Notes: generated from the sequence alone by a model not told the origin. A stretch of DNA of 64,000 bases from Azorinus chamasolen (GCA_963576725.1 OY755241.1:3886062-3950061); one strand, 5' to 3'; shown: positions 51,800 through 61,130, numbered from the stretch's first letter. Numbers and translations are program-made.

Positions 51800-52338
51800 T
51801 CTGTAAACCATTATGAGGTTGTTAACCACTTTTTAAATCAAGATTATTCTGAATCCAATCATATACATGTATTATCACAAATACAACAGTAGCATGTTTA
51901 AGGTCTAAGCCTACTTACTACAAACGAAGTAGTTCGACATTGCAGTGAATTTCAAAGTGGCGTATCTTTTCCTCTCTCTTTGAACTGCGCAACAAACAGA
52001 AGCGTATGAACCTTTGCATCAGCTGTACAAAAATAATGCCTGCTTAAATTTGGATCTTGTTCGATTTTGACAACGTCTAATTCGATTTAAGCTATTATCC
52101 GCGCGTCGATCCTTGGATCCTGATGAGTCGCCGAGGAATTCGCCGAGGAGCTCGGCGTCTCATCTGGATCCAATCTGTTTGCAGGCGCGGATCAGTCCAC
52201 GGGTAGCAAGATAAGGGTTTAACTTGCAGCGGGTTAAAATGGCTGTTGTGATTAGACCGCATCTGCCCAATTGTTTTCCAGATGATGAGATCTCACTACT
52301 TTATTGTGATACTCATCTCTATCATCATTAAGAATGTG
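51800..52338. other. Mostly unassigned; T4-type hairpin at 52108-52180
   Basis: TTGGATCCTGATGAGTCGCC, a duplicated GCCGAGGAATTC/GCCGAGGAGCTC, then GGCGTCTCATCTGGATCCAA. The right edge GGTAGCAAGATAAGGGTTTA resembles a TTAA tip. Confidence 0.45.
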
Positions 52339-52590
52339 TTAACACTTTGTCTGCTAACTGAGGTTCTCATTTGCAAACAGCTTGGATCCAGATGAGACGC
52401 CGAGTAACTCGGCGTCTCATCTGGATCCAAGCTGTTTGACACTTGGCCAACTGATTCTGAAACGCTTGTACGTATCGGAAGTGTGTGAAAATTGTAACAG
52501 GTTGGAGATTAAGCAGACATCATTATTTTTGTACCAGGCAAAGGATTTAAATACAAATGTATTTTATAATATAATTTTGACGAATTAGAA
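52339..52590 (+). mobile_element. T4-related MITE, left end and perfect hairpin
   Basis: TTAACACTTTGTCTGCTAAC; AGCTTGGATCCAGATGAGAC / GTCTCATCTGGATCCAAGCT is fully symmetric. The right tip is uncertain. Confidence 0.65.
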
Positions 52591-52621
52591 CGTAGGTCCC
52601 GTGCTGCACGTTACGTGCGTC

Positions 52622-53100
52622 GCGTAAACATTTCCCTGTTGAATATTCATTTAAGAAATAATGTCATCATGACTAGTCGTTTCACTGTTAAATATTCATT
52701 TAAGAAATAATGTCATCATGACTAGTCATTTCCCTGTTGAATATTCATGTTAGAAATAATGTCATCATGGCTAGGCATTTCCCTGTTGAATATTCATTTA
52801 AGAAATAATGTCATCATGACTAGTCATTTCACTGTTGAATATTCATTTAAGAAATAATGTCATCATGACTAGTCATTTCACTGTTGAATATTCATTTAAG
52901 AAATAATGTCATCATGACTAGTCATTTCACTGTTGAATATTCATGTTAGAAATAATGTCATCATGACTAGTCATTTCACTGTTAAATATTCATTTAAGAA
53001 ATAATGTCATCATGACTAGTCATTTCACTGTTGAATATTCATTTAAGAAATAGTGTCATCATGACTAGTCATTTCCCTGTTGAATATTCATGTTAGAAAT
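52622..53100 (+). repeat. ~49-bp minisatellite, first block (about ten copies)
   Basis: Unit: ACTAGTCATTTCCCTGTTGA + ATATTCATTTAAGAAATAAT + GTCATCATG. The ATATTCATGTAAGAAATAAT part is the T2 subterminal sequence. Confidence 0.88.
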
Positions 53101-53104
53101 ATAG

Positions 53105-53242
53105 AGAATAATAGGTTAGTGCCGTAGATGGGACGCTTTATCCGACGAGGGGAGAAAACGTTGAGGCGAGGCTTGCCGAGCCTCAACTGTTTTCTCTCCG
53201 AGTCGGATAAAGGCGTCCCATCTACGGCACTAACCTATTATT
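53105..53242. repeat. Long hairpin heading element X
   Basis: GAATAATAGGTTAGTGCCGT to ACGGCACTAACCTATTATTC, with inner GAGGCGAGGCTTGCCGAGCC. Two small bulges (GACGCTTTATCC against GGATAAAGGCGTC). The inverted copy's hairpin is at 55919-56056. Confidence 0.85.
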
Positions 53243-53786
53243 CGATTTATCCAGTCAAAATAGTTAAATGTCTTTTTATAGACAGTTGACTCATAACACT
53301 CTTGAAATAATTTACATTGAAAATGCAGTTTTTCGATCAACGGATCCCTCCCTTTTCACTTCCATTTAGACGTAAATAGATCTAATGAGCTACCGCAGAG
53401 GAATATAGTTTCGATACTTGTATTACTAGAAGGGAAACGTGGTTGAATTTGAAAAATAAGATGATTTGAATCGAGGGTCGATAAGTTATTTCAAACAGAC
53501 ATGATCTATATTCTTTGGTCAACTTCGAGTTACGTAGTCTCGGTTTCTATTTTTAGATTCTACCTAACGTCACTCAGAAATCGATGGAACTGAACAGGCT
53601 ATATTTAGGTTTATGACTATCACCGCCCCTGTAAGAGTTTATCAATCAAATAATCATGAGAGTGAAAAGAAAACATTTACTATTTATCTGTCAATCTTTG
53701 CTTCCAGGTTTGATTTTATCAAAAACGGGTTTTGCCAGCGGTGGATTAAATTAATAAAAGTGATAAATCAACGTCATTTTGTATGT

Positions 53787-53881
53787 GGCCTCAGTGGCGT
53801 AATCGGTAAGGGCGACGTCTCTAGAGAGATTAGAATTAGTTTTTGTAGGATCAGGCGCGGGTTCGAATCCAGCTGTAGCCA
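53787..53881 (+). other. tRNA-like sequence in element X
   Basis: A box TGGCGTAATCGG, B box GGTTCGAATCC (53860-53870), ends GGCCTCA / TGTAGCC-A. The A-B spacing is too long and the acceptor stem mispairs at two positions, so it is a pol III-type promoter relic rather than a working tRNA. A B-box-containing copy is at 55286-55380 (-). Confidence 0.6.
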
Positions 53882-54120
53882 ATTATTTTTATTTTTTCTC
53901 ATTTGAATAATTCTTCTGGTGACCAAATAGATCTGTTAGATCTATTCCATCAACATGTTTATGAATATTTACAGAAAACTGAAATAGTTCCATGGTTATA
54001 GAATCATTACGCCTATCTACTAACCTAATAAACCTTCCACTACCGGAAGTAACCTAATAAACCTAAGTTTATTTGCACCCCCTTTATCATGTCACTAGAG
54101 AAGCCTGGTGACTGGATAAA

Positions 54121-54411
54121 ATGTCATCATGACTAGGCATTTCCCTGTTGAATATTCATGTAAGAAATAATGCCACCATGACTAGTCATTTCCCTGTTGA
54201 ATATTCATGTAAGAAATAATGCCATCATGACTAGGCATTTCACTGTTGAATATTCATGTAAGAAATAATGCCATCATGACTAGGCATTTCCCTGTTGAAT
54301 ATTCATGTAAGAAATAATGCCATCATGACTAGGCATTTCACTGTTGAATATTCATGTAAGAAATAATGCCATCATGACTAGGCATTTCACTGTTGCATAT
54401 TCATGTTAGAT
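54121..54411 (+). repeat. ~49-bp minisatellite, second block (about six copies)
   Basis: Continues the same array after the X element. Copies here share GCCATCATGACTAGGCATTT, a variant rare in the first block, so the two blocks differ. Confidence 0.88.
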
Positions 54412-54624
54412 ATACAATCATGTAATGACATTATGAATATTAATTAGAATTTTTTTTTATAATGGAATATGACCCCAGATCATTTTGGCTCTGGCAGAAA
54501 CTATAGAATCGGATAAGCAAACAGAGCAGACACTGATTAGACGGCTCCTATATGAGCCATCTGATCTGGATCTACTCTGTTTGAAAATGCATGAAAAGGC
54601 GTTTATATGAAGGACAGGGCTAGT

Positions 54625-54770
54625 GATTAGATCAATATTCATAATGCTATAATGGCCACATGGATGTCTGATCATGGCAATAGTATCTCTATCATTTCAT
54701 AAGCAAATAGAGCATACTCTGGTCAGATGAATCCTCTAGGGGTCGTGTGATATTGGTCTACCTTGTTCGT
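54625..54770 (-). mobile_element. T2 MITE right-half fragment
   Basis: TTTCATAAGCAAATAGAGCA, CTCCTAGGGG-like centre (ATCCTCTAGGGGTC), GATATTGGTCTACCTTG. Confidence 0.55.
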
Positions 54771-54949
54771 TTAACCCCTTCTGACGCCTTTGCAAAAGTC
54801 ACCTGTAGAAACTATTGTGATAAATAGAGCATTTGCTCCTAATTGTTTCAAACTACAAAGTTCCCAGTTTCCTTTTCTCTAGTTAAAACTCTCGGTAGAT
54901 TTATTCAAAGAGGTTGGATCTAAAAATAACCTATGAGGGAATGGGTTAA
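54771..54949 (+). mobile_element. T3 MITE with one hairpin arm lost
   Basis: TTAACCCCTTCTGACGCC to GAGGGAATGGGTTAA. The palindrome stops at GAGCATTTGCTCCTAATTG. Confidence 0.82.
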
Positions 54950-54976
54950 GCAGTCATATTTATAGCATGATGATGG

Positions 54977-56245
54977 TTAGCTCTTTACTCCATGAATATT
55001 CATGAAAGAAATAATGACATCGTGAATTATAAATAAATTCTTTTTTATCCAGTCACCAGGCTTCTCTAGTGACATAATAAAGGGGGTGCAAATAAACTTA
55101 GGTTTATTTGGTTACTTCCGGTAGTGGAAGGTTTATTTGGTTAGTAGATAGGCGTAATGATTCTATAACCATGGAACTATTTTAGTTTTCTGTAAATATT
55201 CATAAACATGTTGATGGAATAGATCTAACAGATCTATTTGGTCACCAGAAGAATTATTCAAATGAGAAAAAAAATTAAAAATAATTGGCTACAGCTGGAT
55301 TCGAACCCGCGCCTGATCCTACAAAAACTAATTCTAATCTCTCTACAGACGTCGCCCTTACCGATTACGCCACCGAGGCCACATACAAAATGACGTTGAT
55401 TTATCACTTTTATTAATTTAATCCACCGCTGGCAAAACCCGTTTTTGATAAAATCAAACCTGGAAGCAAAGATTGACAGATAAATAGTAAATGTTTTCTT
55501 TTCACTCTCATGATTATTTGATTGATAAACTCTTACAGGGGCGGTGATAGTCATAAACCTAAATATAGCCTGTTCAGTTCCATCGATTTCTGAGTGACGT
55601 TAGGTAGAATCTAAAAATAGAAACCGAGACTACGTAACTCGAATTTGACCAAAGAATATAGACCATGTCTGTTTGAAATAACTTATCGACCCTCGATTCA
55701 AATCATCTTATTTTTCAAATTCAACCACGTTTCCCTTCTAGTAATACAAGTATCGAAACTATATTCCTCTGCGGTAGCTCATTAGATCGATTTACGTCTA
55801 AATGGAAGTGAAAAGGGAGGGATCCGTTGATCGAAAAACTGCATTTTCAATGTAAATTATTTCAAGAGAGTTATGAGTCTGTAAAAAAGAAATTTAACTA
55901 TATTGACTGGATAAATCGAATAATAGGTTAGTGCCGTAGATGGGACGCCTTTATCCGACTCGGAGAGAAAACAGTTGAGGCTCGGCAAGCCTCGCCTCAA
56001 CGTTTTCTCCCCTCGTCGGATAAAGCGTCCCATCTACGGCACTAACCTATTATTCTCTATTTATCATCCCATATAAACTCAGGAATGGCTGGTCATGACA
56101 GAAAGTGTACATTCATACCTACATGTACATGTGTATATTATTTCATAAGCAATCATAACAGGCCCTGATCAGAAGGCTCTTATAGGAGCCGTCTGATCTG
56201 GATCTACTCTGCTTGCAAAGGCACAGAAATGCGTTTTTAAAATAG
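54977..56245 (-). mobile_element. T2 MITE split by element X
   Basis: Left TTAGCTCTTTACTCCATGAA to AAATAAATTC; right from 56061 ATCATCCCATATAAACTC, GGAATGGCTGGTCATGACAG, and hairpin GCCCTGATCAGAAGGCTCTT. Confidence 0.72.
55044..56060 (-). mobile_element. Element X, right copy, inverted
   Basis: Near-identical to the left copy, with a few base changes such as TCAACTTCGAG against TCAAATTCGAG and AACCTAATAAACC against AACCAAATAAACC. It interrupts a separate T2 MITE at its T-rich subterminal stretch. Confidence 0.82.
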
Positions 56246-56254
56246 AATTATTCA

Positions 56255-56464
56255 TTAACTCATTACCCCAGGAATATTCATGTAAGAAATAATGACGTCA
56301 TGAACATAGGAACTTTAGTCCAGCGCATAAACTGTAGAATCATATATTATTTCTTAAGCAAACATATCAGACCCTAATTTGATCACTCTTTTAGGAGTAA
56401 TCTGATCCGGGTCTACTCTGTGCGCAAATACGTTCAAAGGCGCACCTACGGAGCAAAGGGTTAC
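56255..56464 (-). mobile_element. T2 MITE
   Basis: TTAACTCATTACCCCAGGAA; hairpin mutated (CTAATTTGATCACTC / GAGTAATCTGATC); right GGAGCAAAGGGTTA. Confidence 0.7.
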
Positions 56465-56630
56465 AGGAGCCGTGTAATCAGGGTCTGCTCTGTTTGCTTA
56501 TGATGTTAAACAGATATGAGTCTACAGTTTCTGTCATGACCAACAATTCCAGTGTCCATGTGCTATTACAACAATTAATCTAACGCCATTTTTTTTTCTT
56601 ACATGAATATTCTTGGAGTAAATGGTTAGC
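56465..56630 (+). mobile_element. T2 MITE, starts at the palindrome centre
   Basis: GGAGCCGTGTAATCAGGGTC, then the T2 long side to TTCTTGGAGTAAATGGTTAG. The left half is missing exactly up to the hairpin centre. Confidence 0.68.
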
Positions 56631-56870
56631 CCTTTCTTTCATATGCACACATTTTCATGCATTTGCAAACAGAGTAGACCCAGATTAGACGGTTCCTGTA
56701 GGAGCCGTCTGACATTGGCGTGCTCTGTTTGCTTATGGACATTTATAGACCTGATTATGCTGTTTCCACATCAGTGAAAAAATTCCCTTTTCCATTTGAT
56801 TGATTCTGTCCATGAATATTCATGAGGTGAAAACATTTTGAATACATGTTAAACTGGGAAAGGGTCAGAG
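56627..56870 (+). mobile_element. T1/T2-type MITE
   Basis: TTAGCCCTTTCTTTCATATG; hairpin GTAGACCCAGATTAGACGGT / GCCGTCTGACATTGGCGTGC; right AACTGGGAAAGGGTC. Confidence 0.7.
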
Positions 56871-56981
56871 CAAGATGGAAGTCATACAGACACACGCTTA
56901 GCAGGTTAATGGTGAACATGTACTCCTCATCTAGAAACACATTCTCTCTTGTCTTTGTAAACTGAGTATACCCAGATCAAA

Positions 56982-57190
56982 TACAGTACAACCCCGCTAA
57001 TGCGACCCCTTAATAAACAGCCACTGGCGCCGTTTAAAGCAGGTGGTTGCTTAATGCAGGACGAAAGTTATGCAGTAAGCTCCTATAGGAGCTTTCTGCA
57101 TAACTTTCGTCCTGCATTAAGCTACCACCTGCCTCTGTCACCCAGAATTATGCCCCTTTTTGGTGGTCGCATTAACGGGGTTTTACTGTA
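56982..57190. mobile_element. P4 MITE, complete
   Basis: TA-CAGTACAACCCCGCTAATG and CATTAACGGGGTTTTACTG-TA; near-perfect arms with GCAGTAAGCTCCTATAGGAG. Confidence 0.88.
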
Positions 57191-57213
57191 CTAAGAATCT
57201 GCTCTATTTGCTT

Positions 57214-57422
57214 ATACAGTAAAAACCCGCTAATGCGACCGCCTAAAAAGGTATAATTATGGGTGCTAGATGCAGTTGGTAGCTTAATGCAGGTCGAAAG
57301 TAATGCAGAAAGCTCCTAGAGGAGCTTTCTGCATTACTTTTGTCCTGCATTAAGCAACCACCTGCTTATAAAGACACCCATGTTTATTCATTAAGTGGTC
57401 GCATTAGAGGGGTTCTACTGTA
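57214..57422. mobile_element. P4 MITE, complete
   Basis: TA-CAGTAAAAACCCGCTAATG and GAGGGGTTCTACTG-TA; centre GCTCCTAGAGGAGC. It lies 23 bases from the previous P4. Confidence 0.88.
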
Positions 57423-57567
57423 CAATTATACAGTAATAATTGAACAGTTTTGTGCAACAGTCAAAACTCCGTGTTCACAATGCCAATACCAAATGTCACC
57501 TACGTGTAATTAATATTCGTATATTTAGTAATTTCTTACATGCATGAACATTCATCAGGCAAAGGGG

Positions 57568-57800
57568 TTAAACCCTTACTCTATGAATATTCCTGTCACA
57601 AATATTGACACCATGAATATTATATATTTTATATATCACAACTGAATACAGGGTTTCTTTAGCCATGGCAGGACTTGCAGAATCATAAATTATCTTTGTT
57701 ATCCCATAAACAAGCATAACAGAACCTGATCAAAGGGCTCCTTTAGGATCTGGGTCTAGTCTGTTTGCAAACGAATTTAAGGGCGCCCCCTATGCGGTGC
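57568..57800 (-). mobile_element. T2 MITE, hairpin shortened
   Basis: Shares TTAA 57568-57571 with the previous T2. Core AACCTGATCAAAGGGCTCCT then TTAGGATCTGGGTCTAG. The right end is decayed. Confidence 0.65.
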
Positions 57801-58271
57801 ATTATTAAGGGGGTCCAAACACCCAAGAAGGATCAGCCTGCTTCTCCAATTTCACACGTCGCTGGGTTTGCATGCAATAAAATTGTTTTTCCCGTCTTTG
57901 AGGTAAGCCTGCGTCTAAAGTGCAAGAAAATCCTTGTGTATCTCCAAACTAATTAAGATGTGGTATCTTAAACTGTCGCCTGCTACTCAATGTCGTCTAC
58001 AAAATTTATCGTCTTCTGTAAATTTTTTTTATTTTTTTTAAATTTATCTTTCGCTTTCCTTCAAACAACTTAATCACAACAACAAACAGTTTGGATCCTG
58101 ATGAGACACCGAGTTACTCGTTGTCTTATCTGGATCCAATCTACTTGCACTGGTAATCACGGATTCGTCCCTGGCAGCCGCGTGTTTAGCCCCTACCCCG
58201 CTGCAATACATACTTGGTCTGCTCATCAAATTGTCATCTGATGTAAGTTTGTCTAAGTACTTCCAATTCGA
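57801..58271. other. Unassigned with a T4-type hairpin at 58086-58145
   Basis: GTTTGGATCCTGATGAGACA / TGTCTTATCTGGATCCAATC. GTCGTCTAC and ATCGTCTTCTG near 58000 echo T4 subterminal repeats. Confidence 0.45.
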
Positions 58272-58476
58272 TTAACTCTTTCGGCGCCAATGTCGCCTGT
58301 TAGTGCAATCCCAGGTCCTGGGACTTCACAGTTTTCTGTATTATTTCAGCCCAAGCATACAGGTTTTTAAAAACAAATGTTTTACTAATATACCTTTATT
58401 ATATAGTTTAGAACTATATTTAATATGAAATTATTATTGCAGACGACACTTTTAAATTTGGCGCCAAAAGAGTTAA
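58272..58476 (+). mobile_element. T6 MITE, hairpin collapsed
   Basis: TTAACTCTTTCGGCGCCAAT and TTGGCGCCAAAAGAGTTAA. The palindrome is cut to CCCAGGTCCTGGGAC. Confidence 0.86.
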
Positions 58477-58710
58477 ACCTTTACGTCATATTACGTCATA
58501 GATTACCCCATGTACCCTTGCTCCATAAATACGCATTTCTATTTGCAAAAGAGCAGACCCAGATCAGACGGCCCCCCCTACAGGGGTCATCTGATCAGGG
58601 TATGCTATGTTTGCTTACAATATAATACAGATATGACTCTAGATAGCCTACCGTTTCTGCCATTATCCACGACGTCATTGTTTCTTTCATAAAATATTCA
58701 TGGAGGAAAT
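58473..58710 (+). mobile_element. T2 MITE
   Basis: Shares TTAA with T6. GCTCCATAAATACGCATTTC, hairpin with a C-rich left centre (GGCCCCCCCTACAGGGGTC), and ATATTCATGGAGGAAATAG. Confidence 0.7.
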
Positions 58711-58724
58711 AGATAAGCTTTTGA

Positions 58725-58847
58725 GAAACTTTGGACCGAGTGATAAACATCCTGGATCTTAATGAGACACCGAGGTTCTCGGCGTCCCATCTGTGTTTAA
58801 GGTGTTTGCAATTGCGAGCCATGCCGCGAGTGGCGAATAAGGGTTAA
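58725..58847. mobile_element. T4-related MITE right half
   Basis: CTGGATCTTAATGAGACACC, TTCTCGGCGTCCCATCTG, right tip GCGAATAAGGGTTAA (TTAA 58844-58847). Confidence 0.55.
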
Positions 58848-59036
58848 CCCATTCCCTCCTATTGCCGCCTTTTGACACATGTGTAATTTAAGTCACTTTT
58901 TGAAACCATTGTGATAAATAGAGCATTTGCTCCATAGGAGAGACGATTCTAAAGAGTGGCCACAGTATAAGGTTTGGTGGAGAAATAAAGGAGCTGTTCT
59001 TGAAAATATAAATTTAGGCATCTTATCTGGAGCTCT
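58844..59036. mobile_element. Chimera: left half of T3 fused to right half of an L element
   Basis: TTAACCCATTCCCTCCTATT through AGAGCATTTGCTCCATAGG is T3 up to its palindrome centre. From 58939, AGAGACGATTCTAAAGAGTG through GGTTTGGTGGAG to TATCTGGAGCTCTG is L from its centre outwards. Confidence 0.8.
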
Positions 59037-59043
59037 GCCGCCT

Positions 59044-59105
59044 AGCCCTTTATACCATGGATATATATGTTAGAATAAAGGCTGTATTAATATCAGTTAG
59101 CTGAA
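59044..59105 (-). mobile_element. T2 left-end fragment
   Basis: CCTAGCCCTTTATACCATGG and ATATGTTAGAATAAAG. Confidence 0.4.
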
Positions 59106-59356
59106 TTAAACCCTTTCCCTGTTCTGTGTTTATTGCAAATTTCAATACCTACTGAATATTCATGGACAAAAAGGTTATAATGAAATAGGGAAGGCGGAGC
59201 ATTGTAGCTATTTTAGAAAGTAAAGACACAGATCTTTGAAATTCTATTAGCAAACAGAGCAGACCCTGATCAGACGGCTCCCCTAGGAGCCGTCTGATCT
59301 GGGTTTACTCTGTTTGCAAATGCGTGAAAACACGTTTATATGAGGGAAAGGGTTAA
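59106..59356 (-). mobile_element. T1 MITE, complete
   Basis: TTAA 59106-59109 and 59353-59356; hairpin GACCCTGATCAGACGGCTCC / GGAGCCGTCTGATCTGGGTT nearly perfect. Confidence 0.88.
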
Positions 59357-59359
59357 ATA

Positions 59360-59492
59360 ATGACACCACCAATAAAGGCGTTTATACTATATGGCAAAAA
59401 CGGCAGCAAACAGATCAGACTGCCATCAGACAGTTCGTACAGGGCCGTCTGATCCTGGTCTACTCTCTTTGCAGATAATGCAGTACTAAACT
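59360..59492 (-). mobile_element. T2 MITE relic
   Basis: TATGGCAAAAACGGCAGCAA, CAGACAGTTCGTACAGGGCC, GATCCTGGTCTACTCT. Confidence 0.45.
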
Positions 59493-59493
59493 A

Positions 59494-59740
59494 TTAACTC
59501 TTTTGGCGCCAAATTTAAAAGTGTCGTCTGCAATAATAAGTTCATATTAAATATAATTCTAAACTAAATAATAGTATATTAGTAAAACATTTGTTTTTAA
59601 AAATATGTATGCTTGTGCTAAAATAATACAGAAAACAGTGAAGTCCCAGGTCAGATGCCGCCTTTTCAAGGCGGCATCTGACCTGGGACTGCACTGTCTT
59701 CAATGGTGCCAACAGGCGACATTGGCGCCGAAAGAGTTAA
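59494..59740 (-). mobile_element. T6 MITE, complete
   Basis: Best T6: TTAACTCTTTTGGCGCCAAA to GGCGCCGAAAGAGTTAA, TTAA at both ends; hairpin GTCCCAGGTCAGATGCCGCC with its partner. Confidence 0.88.
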
Positions 59741-59756
59741 TTAGAGTTTAAAATAT

Positions 59757-59843
59757 ATTTCCAGAGTGTAAAACAGTTTAGATCCTGATCTCGGAATCTA
59801 ATCTGGATCTGGATACAGATCACCATCGTCAGCGAAAGAGTTA
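59757..59843. mobile_element. T4-type fragment
   Basis: ACAGTTTAGATCCTGATCTC, ATCTGGATCTGGATACAG, CAGCGAAAGAGTTAA. Confidence 0.5.
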
Positions 59844-59934
59844 ATCCTTTCAATAATAAGCGTCTTTAATCTATAAAACAATTATCGTCAGCTAAAATTC
59901 TTAAAATACATTTCAAACATGTGTCTGAGACTCG

Positions 59935-60060
59935 ACAGTAAAATTCATATCATTATTACTCCATAAGCAAACAGAGCAGACCCTGATCAGACGGCTAGCT
60001 CCTATACAGAAGCCGTCTGATCTGGGTCTACTCTGATTGCAGATGCGTGTGATAAATCTC
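59935..60060 (-). mobile_element. T2 MITE right-half with good hairpin
   Basis: CATAAGCAAACAGAGCAGAC, centre CTAGCTCCTATACAGAAGC, TGGGTCTACTCTGATTGC. Confidence 0.62.
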
Positions 60061-60099
60061 TAGACTTTGATCAAACATTATTTTTACAAGAGGGACATA

Positions 60100-60223
60100 C
60101 TTAACTCTTTAACTAATGAATATTCCTGTATTAATTATTACTAATAAATATTCATATATGAATTAATGATTGCATGAACATTATTGTAACGACATTATGA
60201 ATCATTGATCATAGTGAACAGTA
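60100..60223. other. T2-like AT-rich words
   Basis: TTAACTCTTTAACTAATGAA and repeated AATATTC words; no bounded element. Confidence 0.35.
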
Positions 60224-60620
60224 TTTTCCTGTTCTATGTTTATTACAAATTTTAATAACTACTGAATATTCATGAACAAAAAACAGTAAACCTCTCTATA
60301 ACGGCCACTAAATTACATCAAGTATTTTGTGTTAAAGGCAGGTGGCTGCTTAAAGCAAGGTGAAAGTAAAACAGAACGCTCCTATAGGAGCGTTCTGTTT
60401 TACTTTCACCTTGCTTTAAGCTGCCACCTGCCCTAAATAGTAAATACCAATTAATTGAGACAATTTAGTATCCGTTATAGAGAGATTTACTGTAGTTATA
60501 ATGAATCATGCAGGGTGGAACATTGTAACACTTTGGAAAGTAAAGAAACATATCTTTCAAAGTTTAGTGCCAAACAGAGCAGACCCTGATCAAACGGCTT
60601 CATATATAGGAAAGGGATAA
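60224..60620 (-). mobile_element. T1 MITE hosting P1
   Basis: ATTTTCCTGTTCTATGTTTA and ACTGAATATTCATGAACAAA on the left; GAAAGTAAAGAAACATATC and GCAGACCCTGATCAAACGGC after the insert; the right arm is missing. Confidence 0.72.
60281..60494. mobile_element. P1 MITE, complete
   Basis: CAGTAAACCTCTCTATAACG to GTTATAGAGAGATTTACTG-TA; perfect arms around GCTCCTATAGGAGC. Confidence 0.88.
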
Positions 60621-60642
60621 TAAGAACTACATCATTAGCAGT

Positions 60643-60865
60643 TTATTTCATGAATATTCATGTTAAAGATAATGACATGGTTATGCATATTAATTGAATT
60701 AATTTCAACAATGGCATAGATCTATGAATAAAACTTTTACGGCATGGCAGAAACGGTAGAATCAGATCTATATTGTTGAAAAGAAGAGAACAGACCCTGA
60801 TCTGGATCTACTATGTTTGTAAATGCGTTAAAAGGGGATTGCATGAGGTAACGACTTAAAAGTAT
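60643..60865 (-). mobile_element. T2 MITE, palindrome centre deleted
   Basis: TTTCATGAATATTCATGTTA; hairpin reduced to ACAGACCCTGATCTGGATCT. Confidence 0.68.
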
Positions 60866-60910
60866 ATCCCAGTCAGACTTTTCAACACTTTTTTAATCCC
60901 ATTCCGCTTT

Positions 60911-61130
60911 TTTACCCATTCCCTAATTATTGACGCATTTCGACCCATTCCCTCCTATTGATGCCTTTGGCGCCACTAAGAGCCACTTTTTAGGAACCAT
61001 TGTGATAATGTTTATCATAATGATTTCAAAACTACTTAATTCTAAAATTTTCCTTTTCTCTAGTAAATGCTCATTTTCATTACATTTATTCAAAGAGGTT
61101 GCGTCTAAAATTAGTATATGGGGGAATGCG
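60911..61130 (+). mobile_element. T3 MITE with duplicated left tip, hairpin collapsed
   Basis: ACCCATTCCCTAATTATTGA then ACCCATTCCCTCCTATTGAT: the tip is repeated. The palindrome is down to TGTGATAATGTTTATCATAA. Confidence 0.75.

Larger units (their letters stand above)
53101..54120 (+). mobile_element. Element X, left copy
   Basis: About 1,020 bases, from ATAGAGAATAATAGG to GTGACTGGATAAA. It opens with a ~139-base hairpin (53105-53242) and holds a tRNA-like segment (53787-53881). An inner pair TTTATCCAGTCA (53246) / TGACTGGATAAA forms inverted ends of the remaining ~870 bases. No long ORF. Inserted inside the 49-bp array. Class unknown. Confidence 0.8.
52622..54622 (-). mobile_element. T2 MITE with expanded subterminal minisatellite and an X insertion
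   Basis: The 5' side is a 49-bp array (below). After the array, ATTATGAATATTAATTAGAA, TAATGGAATATGACCCC, AACTATAGAATCGGATAAGC and the hairpin GACACTGATTAGACGGCTCC follow in T2 order to GAAGGACAGGGC. Confidence 0.72.
56950..57571 (+). mobile_element. T2 MITE hosting two P4 elements
   Basis: T2 pieces: ACTGAGTATACCCAGATCAA before, CTAAGAATCTGCTCTATTTG between, and TAATATTCGTATATTTAGTA to GGCAAAGGGGTTAA after. Confidence 0.72.

Noticed and set aside
53787..53881. Functional tRNA gene
   Set aside because: A and B boxes are present but the A-B spacing is too long, the acceptor stem mispairs and no clean anticodon arm forms. A near-identical copy lies in the inverted X.
53613..53906. 97-residue frame repeated at 55258-55554 on the other strand
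   Set aside because: It runs through the tRNA-like segment of element X; the duplication is that of X, with no domain recognised.
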